Assembly: GCA_038230275.1 (NCBI GenBank)
Contig: JBBRNO010000111.1
Coordinates: 1-22,480 of the forward strand
From: JANXXV01 sp038230275
Lineage (GTDB): Bacteria; Acidobacteriota; Terriglobia; Bryobacterales; Bryobacteraceae
Length of the DNA: 22,480 nt
Direction: 5' to 3'
In this document: positions 1 through 7,026 of the stretch, one piece after another
Position numbering within the stretch: the stretch's first letter is position 1
How the letters are laid out: every line of letters starts with the position of its first letter
The notes under the pieces: generated by a model
Told to the model about the DNA's origin: nothing
Seen by the model: only the letters and a program-made list of their open reading frames with translations
Databases searched by the model: none
Program-made: the position numbers and the translations under genes

Positions 1-1
1 C

Positions 2-403
2 CTGGGGCAGGCCTGGCTGGGCAGCACGCCGGAACGGTTCTACTCGCTGACGGATGCCGCCCTGGTGCTGGACAACAACATCGATACGCGCAACCACGAA
101 TTCGGGAGCGATGGGCCGAGTTGCATCAGTGCCGGACGGCGCACGGTTTCGTTGGACATGACGCTTTATCAGCATGACGACAGCTCGACCACCGGGCTCT
201 ACCAAGCGGCTAAGCAGCGGTCACCTATCAGCGTGATGTTTCAGCTGGGACAGCAGGCAGGGCAACTGTTCGGAGTCTATCTAAAGAGCATTGTGCCGGA
301 GGTTCCGGAGTACGACGACAGTGAGAGCAGAGTGCAGTGGAAAATTCTGAACTGCCGGGCACAGGGCACGGCCGATGACGAAGTAGTGCTGGCGTTCGGG
401 TAG
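2..403 (+). CDS. Phage tail tube-like protein, 5'-truncated by the window edge
   Basis: The frame is open from base 2 to a TAG at 401-403, so the true start lies outside the window; a GTG at 65 is only an internal start candidate. About 133 residues are visible. The C-terminal part reads as a beta-rich structural protein, with the run VSLDMTLYQHDD, then GLYQAAKQRSPISVMFQLGQQAGQ, close to what is seen in major tail tube proteins of siphovirus-like elements, where a subunit is displayed with a polarity-setting loop. The role is inferred mainly from position: it sits directly before the tail assembly chaperone, where the tube gene is found in lambda-type and gene-transfer-agent-type tail operons. 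Sixty-eight bases separate it from the next start. An alternative is another head-tail or tail completion protein. Confidence 0.55.
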   Translation: MGQAWLGSTPERFYSLTDAALVLDNNIDTRNHEFGSDGPSCISAGRRTVSLDMTLYQHDDSSTTGLYQAAKQRSPISVMFQLGQQAGQLFGVYLKSIVPEVPEYDDSESRVQWKILNCRAQGTADDEVVLAFG

Positions 404-471
404 GTGCGGCGTTGAATGGGGAAGCGCGGACGAACGAATCCGCCTTCCCGCAATGGAGGATTGGGAGAGTT

Positions 472-837
472 ATGACTTACGAGAGCACGGTGACACACGC
501 GGCCAGGTGCTGCGATGGAGTTCGTTACACCATTTCCCGCATGTCGTTCGGCCGGCGGGTGGAGCTTACGCGGCTGGTGCGTGAGTTGGGTGCGCGAATG
601 GAATTTTGTGAGGCCGGCAGCGAATTGACGGACAAGTTGGAAGCACGGCTGTTGTCGGCCGAGATCGACCGGCTGTACCTGGAATGGGGAATGGTGGATG
701 TGTCGGGGCTTGCGCTGGATGGATTGGCGGCCACGCCGGAGACATTGATTGCCGCGGGTCCGGAGGATTTGTGCGCCGAGATTCTGGACGCGATCAAGAC
801 CGAATGCGGGCTATCGGACGAAGAACGAAAAAACTGA
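472..837 (+). CDS. Tail assembly chaperone, zero-frame product (lambda gpG-like)
   Basis: A 121-residue, mostly helical protein. I chose ATG 472 over the upstream TTG 412 because GGAGGA lies at 455-460, 11 nt before it. Tail assembly chaperones of this class bind the tape measure protein during tail assembly and are normally encoded between the tube and tape measure genes, which is the position here. The last codons are CGA AAA AAC TGA, so the gene ends exactly on an A AAA AAC slippery heptamer (828-834). As with lambda G, this is expected to be the major short product, with a minor -1 frameshifted product extending into the following frame. Sequence similarity to named families was judged by eye only; the assignment rests on size, position and the frameshift signal. 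Confidence 0.7.
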   Translation: MTYESTVTHAARCCDGVRYTISRMSFGRRVELTRLVRELGARMEFCEAGSELTDKLEARLLSAEIDRLYLEWGMVDVSGLALDGLAATPETLIAAGPEDLCAEILDAIKTECGLSDEERKN

Positions 838-1169
838 TTGTCGCCTTCCATTTTCAGTATTCCAACCAGGCCGGCTGGGGGTGCGACGCATGCAGAAAGA
901 ACGGACTGGAGAAGAAGCGGCGCTGCGGATGGTTGCCGGGAGGCGGTGAGAGCGCCGGGATGGCGCCGGTTTGGACACGCGGGCGAACCACCGCATCCAG
1001 CTGCCCGAAATCGTACATCAGCGGCGAAAGCATTTCCCTGCTGGAACACTTTTATGCCTGGAAATTGTTTGGGAATGCCGATGCGCGGTTACTGCCCGCG
1101 CGCACGGTGGATGCGTTTTATGTTCTGGAAAAAGAACTGATGGAGGAGAGAGCGAATGGCGAGAACTGA
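472..1169 (+). CDS. Tail assembly chaperone, -1 frameshift fusion product (lambda gpG-T-like)
   Basis: If ribosomes slip back one base on A AAA AAC (828-834), reading continues with CTG at 834 to the TGA at 1167-1169, giving 232 residues: the 121 of the short form plus 111 more. The extension has no plausible start codon of its own close to its beginning; the starts in its frame lie far upstream inside the first gene or well downstream. It carries four cysteines at about residues 138, 141, 152 and 178 (CDAC, RRCGW, SSCPK), which looks like a zinc-ribbon arrangement, followed by a helical tail with EHFYAWKLFG and VLEKELMEER. In lambda the T extension is what contacts the assembling tube. The end overlaps the next gene by 14 nt, as expected for tightly packed tail genes. 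Confidence 0.7.
828..887 (+). promoter_or_regulatory. Programmed -1 ribosomal frameshift signal with candidate downstream stem
   Basis: Bases 828-834 are A AAA AAC, positioned in the zero frame as X XXY YYZ, with the zero-frame stop TGA immediately after (835-837). Five bases further on, GTCGC (840-844) can pair with GCGAC (883-887), enclosing a small inner hairpin CCAG/CTGG (866-869 with 875-878). A stem starting 5-9 nt past the heptamer is the usual arrangement for stimulatory structures. The heptamer is strong evidence; the stem is only a by-eye fold. Confidence 0.75.
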
Positions 1170-1926
1170 GATAGACAAATTACTGGCGGCGATGGGTACT
1201 CACGGTGGCACGGGCAATGGCCGAACCGGGATCGCGCGGTTGGTTTCCGAAGTGTTGAAGCTCAGCAGAACGCCAAGGGTGACACCGACCGCGATCACGC
1301 TGCCGGCGCAACTTGTTAAGCCAAAGACCATGCTGCCCGAAGTGACTATTGCGGCGGCCCGGCTGTTGAGAGCGGCACCAGTGGCCCCGGCCACGGGCTC
1401 GGCTGTGTTACAAGGCAGCAGCGATCTGGGCCGGCTTGCAGCGCAGGTGGACCAGTTGCGGCGCTCGATGACGCCAGTCTCAACTCCAATAGCCATAAAG
1501 ACGAGAGCAAGTTCTTCCGGCAGCTCCACTGGCGGCAGCGGCACAAATGGAATTGTGAAGGTGATCTCGCAGTTTCTGGGCGGATCCGGACTGGGTTCGA
1601 TTGTCTCTGGGATCGTAAGTTTGCTTGGCGGAGGGACGGCGGACACGCCGGTGCCGCTCTATCAATTCGAACTGCCACCGTCGGTATCGGTGGAGGCCGG
1701 GGTTACGCGCCGCGGGCAGTTTGTACCGGTGAATTATTCGCAGAGCGGACAGGCGCGGCCGAACGAAACGCCGCAGCCGCTGGCACAGCCGACGCGGCAA
1801 GGCTCGCTGCAAGCCATGGCGGTGGACACACGCTGGTTTATGGACCACAGCGAAGATATTGCCAGTGCGGTGAAGGAGGCGATGTTGCATTCGCACTCCA
1901 TAAATGACGTGGTGGCGGACCTATAA
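1156..1926 (+). CDS. Candidate short tape measure or tail-internal protein
   Basis: A 256-residue protein starting at ATG 1156, with GGAGGAG about 9 nt upstream, inside the end of the chaperone extension. No family was recognised. The N-terminal third is Ala/Val/Leu-rich and may be helical. Residues about 116-160 form a Ser/Gly-rich linker followed by a glycine-zipper-like hydrophobic stretch with SGLGSIVSGIVSLLGGG. The C-terminal part is Pro/Gln-rich and ends in a predicted amphipathic helix with SEDIASAVKEAMLHSH. The place directly after the chaperone is where a tape measure protein belongs, and a hydrophobic, glycine-rich segment is common in tape measures. However, 256 residues is short: at the usual 1.5 angstrom per residue it would set a tail of only about 38 nm. 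It may instead be another structural component, with length set otherwise. Confidence 0.45.
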   Translation: MARTEIDKLLAAMGTHGGTGNGRTGIARLVSEVLKLSRTPRVTPTAITLPAQLVKPKTMLPEVTIAAARLLRAAPVAPATGSAVLQGSSDLGRLAAQVDQLRRSMTPVSTPIAIKTRASSSGSSTGGSGTNGIVKVISQFLGGSGLGSIVSGIVSLLGGGTADTPVPLYQFELPPSVSVEAGVTRRGQFVPVNYSQSGQARPNETPQPLAQPTRQGSLQAMAVDTRWFMDHSEDIASAVKEAMLHSHSINDVVADL

Positions 1927-1928
1927 CC

Positions 1929-2288
1929 ATGAACGACTTTCCAACTCTGAAAACAGGCGCGGTGTTGCAGTATCCCGCGGGCAAGCGCCTGGAGTGCTCC
2001 ACGCGGGTTACCAGATTTCTGGACGGCAGTGAACAGCGGTTTCGGGATTTTGCGGCGCCAGTGCAGTATTGGGCCATCCGGCTGAACCTGCTTACGGAAC
2101 AAGAGATGCGCCAGGTGCAGGACTTCCACGAAGCGAAGCAGGGGCGGTACGGCAGCTTCTCATTCGTCGATCCGTGGGACGGAGCCGAGTATGCGAACTG
2201 CAGCTTCACAAGTGATTTGCTGACCTTGGAGTTGCAGGAAGAAGCGCGGGGACAACTCTCCTTAATCATTCGGAACAACGAGGCCTAA
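1929..2288 (+). CDS. Distal-tail-like protein, short form (resembles DUF2460)
   Basis: A 119-residue protein starting at ATG 1929, two bases after the previous stop. It has the pattern seen in distal tail proteins of gene-transfer-agent and lambda-type tails: an N-terminal beta region (TRVTRFLDGSEQRFRDF), a helical segment (LLTEQEMRQVQDFHEAKQG), then the signature-like GRYGSFSFVDPWDGAEY. Such proteins form the ring that joins the tail tube to the hub. It is shorter than the roughly 200 residues usual for DUF2460, lacking a clear C-terminal half. The next gene repeats the same domain, so the two are paralogues. No strong Shine-Dalgarno sequence precedes it, and translation is probably coupled to the upstream gene. 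The family link is from pattern memory and not from a search. Confidence 0.6.
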   Translation: MNDFPTLKTGAVLQYPAGKRLECSTRVTRFLDGSEQRFRDFAAPVQYWAIRLNLLTEQEMRQVQDFHEAKQGRYGSFSFVDPWDGAEYANCSFTSDLLTLELQEEARGQLSLIIRNNEA

Positions 2289-2289
2289 C

Positions 2290-3087
2290 ATGCTCTACTA
2301 CCCGCAACTTCCTACCGGCACCGTAGCGCAGTATCCACTGCGCAAGACCTTGCTGAAGCGAACCATTGTGAATGACTGTCTGGATAGCCGCACGGTGAAA
2401 CTGGCAGACGTTTCCGCGGCCGCCGTTGAGTGGCAACTGAATTATGCCGGCCTGACCGAGGCGGAGTGGAATGCGCTGAAGTCGCTGTTCTTGGCGGCGG
2501 AAGGACGCTTGCAGACGTTCGTGTTTCTGGATCCTTCAGACAACCTATTTCGATTTAGTGAAACGCTGAGTTCTACGGTTTGGCAGCAGGACGGATTGCT
2601 TGCCCTTAGCACCGGCGTGACCGATCCGCTGGGTACGGCCCGGGCTACAAGCCTGGCTAATAGCGCGGCCGTGAGCCAGAACCTTTCGCAGACTGTGGAA
2701 GCGGCCGGCTGGTTCGGTTATTCCTTCAGCGTGTATGTACGCAGTAGCACCACCACCGCGGTAATCCTTACACGCAGAACGGCGGATGGCTCCGATTCTC
2801 GAACAGAAAACTCCGGTCCGGCTTGGCGGCGGCTGCAGAGCTTCGGCTATGTGGACGGGACGGCGGAAACGATCGAATTCGCATTGACCATTCCCGCGGG
2901 CGCAACCGTGGAGGTGTTCGGCTTCCAGGCGGAGGCGCAACCGCAACCGTCGGCTTACAAGAAGACCGGGAGCCAGGGCGGCGTGTATCGAACGACGCGA
3001 TTCAGTGAAGACTTTGTGACGCCGGTTGTTGTGGGGCCGAATGACTATTCGGTGCAAATTCAGTTGGTAAGCAAGGCAGGGAGTTGA
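2290..3087 (+). CDS. Distal-tail-like protein with C-terminal beta-sandwich
   Basis: A 265-residue protein starting at ATG 2290, one base after the previous stop. Residues 1-85 align by eye with the preceding protein: LPTGTVAQYPLRK against LKTGAVLQYPAGK, LTEAEWNALKSLFLAAEGR against LTEQEMRQVQDFHEAKQGR, and TFVFLDPSDN against SFSFVDPWDG. Residues about 90-235 add a beta-rich domain with FGYSFSVYVRSS, WRRLQSFGYVDG and ATVEVFGFQAEA, the layout of carbohydrate-binding-like jelly rolls appended to phage tail proteins. The end (VVVGPNDYSVQIQLVSKAG) looks like a further strand pair. It probably forms part of the tail tip, with the extra domain exposed for surface or glycan contact. The glycan role is inference. 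Confidence 0.6.
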   Translation: MLYYPQLPTGTVAQYPLRKTLLKRTIVNDCLDSRTVKLADVSAAAVEWQLNYAGLTEAEWNALKSLFLAAEGRLQTFVFLDPSDNLFRFSETLSSTVWQQDGLLALSTGVTDPLGTARATSLANSAAVSQNLSQTVEAAGWFGYSFSVYVRSSTTTAVILTRRTADGSDSRTENSGPAWRRLQSFGYVDGTAETIEFALTIPAGATVEVFGFQAEAQPQPSAYKKTGSQGGVYRTTRFSEDFVTPVVVGPNDYSVQIQLVSKAGS

Positions 3088-3088
3088 G

Positions 3089-6000
3089 ATGACAAGTATC
3101 TACGAAATCAAACAGCGCGAAGTGCCAGATACACCCGTATTGCTTTTCGAATGCCAGCTCTCAAACGGGTCAATGGAGCGTTGGAGCACGCACCAGGTGC
3201 AGATTGACGGCAACACTTACAAGGCGCGCGTGCTACGGCATAATCTGTTCGACATTCGATCCATGTCCGACGATGGCGTGGACGGACTGTCGAAGGTATC
3301 GATCACTTTGGCGAACGCCGATTCCTACTTTTCCCAAGTGGAACGCGAGATTGGAATGAAGGGCGGCAAGGTTAAGATCTCGTTTCTATTCGTGGATCTG
3401 AAAACCGGCTTGGCAACTTCCGACCAGCGGGTGGTGTTTCGCGGGCTGAGCAATCCGCCGGATGAAATCAGCGAGTCGGCAGTACGATTGACGTTCGTAA
3501 GCCGCTTGAGTCTGCAGCGGACTCTGCTACCGGAAGTGCGGATTCAGCGACGCTGCCCGTGGGTGTTCCCGTCGAATTCAGCGCAGCGGATTGAAGGAGT
3601 TCACGGCGCGAACAAGGCCAAGTATTCCGCTTTCTTCCGTTGCGGCTACTCTCCGGATGTGAGCGATGGCGTGGGAACGCTGAACGGTACAGCGCCATTC
3701 ACTTCCTGCGACTACACGCGGACGCATTGCGAAGAGCGGGGGATGTTTTCGACCGACGCCTCAAGCCGGGTGACACGCCGCTTCGGAGGAATCGAGTTTG
3801 TGCCCTCCAGCATTCTGGTGAAGACCTACGGCGAGAAATCGCAGCACCTCAGCAGCGCTGTGGAAAACGAGGCGAAGTACAACGATTTTGTACCGATGGT
3901 TTATGGGACAGCCTGGTACCGGCCGCCGGTGGTGTTCGCGCGCAACGACGGAAACCTCACGCACATGGAAGTGCTGTTGGGCATGGGCGAGATCAACGGC
4001 GTGTTGAAGGTGGTGGCCAACAGCGTGGAGATTCCAATTGGCCAGGCGGGCCAGAACATGACGGCCACTGGCTGGTACAACGTGGTGAGTCCGGGAAACC
4101 GCACCGGGAACTTCAACGGAGACTTTGCGCAGTCCACGGGCGTGGCCGCGGGCGACCCGTATGGCAGTATGGCGCTGCTGTCTGTCGTGCTGCCGAACCG
4201 GTTGAGCGACGGATCGAGCTTGCCTCGGATTGAAGTGCTGATAGAGGGGATGAAGCTTTCCACCTTCGACGTGGGCCGGGTATTCGTGGTGGATGCGTTC
4301 AGCAACAATCCGGCATGGGTTTTGCTGGACGTGCTGCGGCGGTGCGGATGGGATCTGGATGAGATCGACCTCGCGAGCTTCGCGCGAACAGCTGCGTATT
4401 GTGCGGAATCCATCACCACGCAGGATCTATATGGCAATGAAAAATCAGTCTCGCGGTTTCAATGTAACCTGGTGCTGTCCAAGCGGCGCAGCGCTGCCGA
4501 CCTGATTCGTGGTGTGCGGAATGGATCGGGTTTGTATCTGACTTACGGTCTGGACGGGTTGCTGCAATTGAACGCCGAGAACGCCATCGGGCTGCAACAA
4601 GCGGAAAAACCCGCAGGGTCAAACAGCACCGCCACTTTGAATTCCGGATGGCCGGCATATGAGTTTGGCGATGGCACCACAGCCTTCTCCGACATCATGC
4701 GGAAGGATAGCGGCGAAGCGAGTGTGCGGTTGTGGTCGCGCAGTACAGCCGATACGCCGAACCGCTTCACCACGGAATTCCAGGATGAATTCAATGAGTA
4801 TCAGCAGGACAGCCTTTCTCTGGTGGATTTCGAAGATTCGCTTACGGCCGGCCAGGAAGTGAGTGCCAGCTTGAGTGCGCTGGGCCTTCCCAATTTCAAT
4901 CAGGCCGGCCGCATCATCCGGCTGCAACTGGACAAGGCGATTCTGGGAAATACCTACATTGAGTTCGAGACGGGGATTCGTGCCATTGGCTTGAAGGCCG
5001 GCGATCTGATTACCGTCACATACGCCAAGGAAGGTCTGGAACGGCAGATGTTCCGTGTGGTTCGCATCTCGCCTGGCTTGAACTACCGCACTTCCGTAAT
5101 CACCGCGCAGTTTCACGACGACGTCTGGTATGTGGGAAGTGGAGATGGCGATCTTGGCGTGATCGGCGGCGGACGTCAGCCTGGGTACGACCTGGGACTG
5201 CCGCGTCCCCTGGTGGGTTCAACTGTGGATGCAAATGGAGAAAGCCAGTTTGGCGTTGTCGAACAGGAAGCGCAGAGTTCCGATGGAAGCTACGAAGTTT
5301 CGTTGGAAGTGTCATTCTCCAGCCCTGGCGTGCCAGTGGTTGGCGGTCCCGGCATTCCTCTGCTCAGCTTGGGCGCGACGGTTGCGGCTACTGGCGGTAC
5401 GCTGCACGGCGGCAGCACTTACTACTACGCCGTCAGCGCCGTGGACGCGAATGGAGCCGAGAGCCAGGTGTCGTTTGTGGTTCGCGCCACCACGCCCGCC
5501 GGCGCGAACACGTGTGTAGTTACGCTGCGGGAATTGAGTTTCTCCCCATCGACAACCGGGTTTAATGTCTATCGCGGAACAAATCCGACACAGCTATTGC
5601 GCATTGCCGAACATGTAGACCTGGCGCCGACTTTCCCCGACGCAGGGAACGCGACGGCACTGGCCGCACCGGTGGATCGAAATTTCCATCATGCGAATTT
5701 CTACTGGCGGATGGAATTGCAACCGGAATCGGCGGTCACTGTACATAGTGCTAACACCATTGGGAACGGGACGCTGCTGATGTTGTCGAATGAGTACCGC
5801 GGAAAGATGGTGCGGATCACTCACGGCAAGGGGTTGGGACAAGAACGGCTGGCGCTGGCGAATAGCGGTACGGTATTGACGGTGAGTACGAATTGGGATG
5901 TGGAACCGGATGCCACCAGCCGGTTTGTGGTTAGCGAAGCCGCTTTTCAGTTTGGCGCCCTGGGGCAGACCAGCCCGGTGGTGTTCGCGGTGCCGAATAG

Positions 6001-7024
6001 GGAACATGCCACGATCCAGATATCGGGCCGGGCGGCGAACGTGCATGATCGCGAGAGCGCCTATGAACTGTCCCCTTTAACCCGGTATGAGATTGGCGGC
6101 GCGGGCAGTGGCGGTGGCGATGCCGAGGTGGCGGGCTTACCGATTTTCGGGTTGTCCTCTTCGGGCCAAGGAATGGTTGAGGTGGCAGGCGTGGGGTTTG
6201 AAAACCTGGCCAACACACGCACCATCACCGCGGCGAGTTTGACACTTCATTATTTTGATGAACTGACCGGGCCGCCGTTGACCGCGCTGAGCGGAGCACT
6301 GGATGCCAGCGCAACAGCGTTCGATCTGACGGTTGCCACATCGGCTGTGGCCGGCAGTCTGTTACAGGTGCATGGTGAGGTGATGGTAGTGACCGCGGTG
6401 ACAGGCGGCGGGTTGCATTGCGTGGTGACACGGGGCGCTTACGACAGTACAGCAGCGGCGCACACGGCCGGCACGCTGGTCTATCACTTACAGAAGAAAG
6501 TGTTCGTGATGCCTTTCGTGAAGGACTTCTTCGGAAGTCCCGCGAGCGGTAGCTACAGCAATCCGCTGTCCCTGCCCGACGCGCGCATCGCAGCAGCGGA
6601 AATGTATGTGACGAATTCCCGCGGGAATAGCCCGACGGCGCTCACGTCGTATACGGCAACGGTGCAGGCCGGAATTCGAACGCTCTCCGGTGGGCAGTTA
6701 TCCCTGCAGATCGAAGGCTATCTCGCCATTCAGACAGATGCGGTACCGGCGGTGACTATGGACAGCAGCCACAGCGTGCGGGACATTTTCGCAAAAGTGG
6801 GAAGCGCGCCAACGCTGGCCGATGTGGTGCTGCGGTTGAAAGTGGATTCAGTAACCTACTGCAATCTTACGATTGCCATGGGCGAAACTACATCAAACAT
6901 TTTGGATGGTTTTGGTTTGAAGCCGCTGGCGGCGGGCGCACAACTTGGACTGGATGTGGTGTCGGTTGGACAGACGAACGACAGCACACCGGGCAGCGAC
7001 CTGACCGTTACGGTGAGGCTCTAA
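3089..7024 (+). CDS. Tail hub: gpL-like four-Cys domain fused to gpJ-like hub and accessory domains
   Basis: A 1311-residue protein starting at ATG 3089 with GGGAG upstream and one base after the previous stop. Residues 1-240 resemble lambda gpL/DUF2163: an N-terminal beta domain, then cysteines at 156, 185, 207 and 214 in the order RRCPW, FRCGY, SCDYT, HCEER and ending RRFGGIEF, the cysteine set known in lambda gpL to hold an iron-sulfur cluster. Residues about 265-680 begin FVPMVYGTAWYRPP and continue as a gpJ/TipJ-type hub. Residues about 750-865 look like a fibronectin III-like domain (YYYAVSAVDANGAES). Residues about 1065-1135 contain the common tail motif GEVMVVTAV followed by VTRGAYDSTAAAHTAGT. 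In lambda gpL and gpJ are separate and a peptidase-like gene lies between; here they are one chain with no NlpC/P60 gene nearby. Confidence 0.75.
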   Translation: MTSIYEIKQREVPDTPVLLFECQLSNGSMERWSTHQVQIDGNTYKARVLRHNLFDIRSMSDDGVDGLSKVSITLANADSYFSQVEREIGMKGGKVKISFLFVDLKTGLATSDQRVVFRGLSNPPDEISESAVRLTFVSRLSLQRTLLPEVRIQRRCPWVFPSNSAQRIEGVHGANKAKYSAFFRCGYSPDVSDGVGTLNGTAPFTSCDYTRTHCEERGMFSTDASSRVTRRFGGIEFVPSSILVKTYGEKSQHLSSAVENEAKYNDFVPMVYGTAWYRPPVVFARNDGNLTHMEVLLGMGEINGVLKVVANSVEIPIGQAGQNMTATGWYNVVSPGNRTGNFNGDFAQSTGVAAGDPYGSMALLSVVLPNRLSDGSSLPRIEVLIEGMKLSTFDVGRVFVVDAFSNNPAWVLLDVLRRCGWDLDEIDLASFARTAAYCAESITTQDLYGNEKSVSRFQCNLVLSKRRSAADLIRGVRNGSGLYLTYGLDGLLQLNAENAIGLQQAEKPAGSNSTATLNSGWPAYEFGDGTTAFSDIMRKDSGEASVRLWSRSTADTPNRFTTEFQDEFNEYQQDSLSLVDFEDSLTAGQEVSASLSALGLPNFNQAGRIIRLQLDKAILGNTYIEFETGIRAIGLKAGDLITVTYAKEGLERQMFRVVRISPGLNYRTSVITAQFHDDVWYVGSGDGDLGVIGGGRQPGYDLGLPRPLVGSTVDANGESQFGVVEQEAQSSDGSYEVSLEVSFSSPGVPVVGGPGIPLLSLGATVAATGGTLHGGSTYYYAVSAVDANGAESQVSFVVRATTPAGANTCVVTLRELSFSPSTTGFNVYRGTNPTQLLRIAEHVDLAPTFPDAGNATALAAPVDRNFHHANFYWRMELQPESAVTVHSANTIGNGTLLMLSNEYRGKMVRITHGKGLGQERLALANSGTVLTVSTNWDVEPDATSRFVVSEAAFQFGALGQTSPVVFAVPNREHATIQISGRAANVHDRESAYELSPLTRYEIGGAGSGGGDAEVAGLPIFGLSSSGQGMVEVAGVGFENLANTRTITAASLTLHYFDELTGPPLTALSGALDASATAFDLTVATSAVAGSLLQVHGEVMVVTAVTGGGLHCVVTRGAYDSTAAAHTAGTLVYHLQKKVFVMPFVKDFFGSPASGSYSNPLSLPDARIAAAEMYVTNSRGNSPTALTSYTATVQAGIRTLSGGQLSLQIEGYLAIQTDAVPAVTMDSSHSVRDIFAKVGSAPTLADVVLRLKVDSVTYCNLTIAMGETTSNILDGFGLKPLAAGAQLGLDVVSVGQTNDSTPGSDLTVTVRL

Positions 7025-7026
7025 TC

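Noticed and set aside
684..1169. Separate gene starting inside the tail chaperone in the -1 frame
   Set aside because: Its first 50 residues are an out-of-frame shadow of the chaperone and it lacks a ribosome binding site; the -1 frameshift explains the real coding part after 834.
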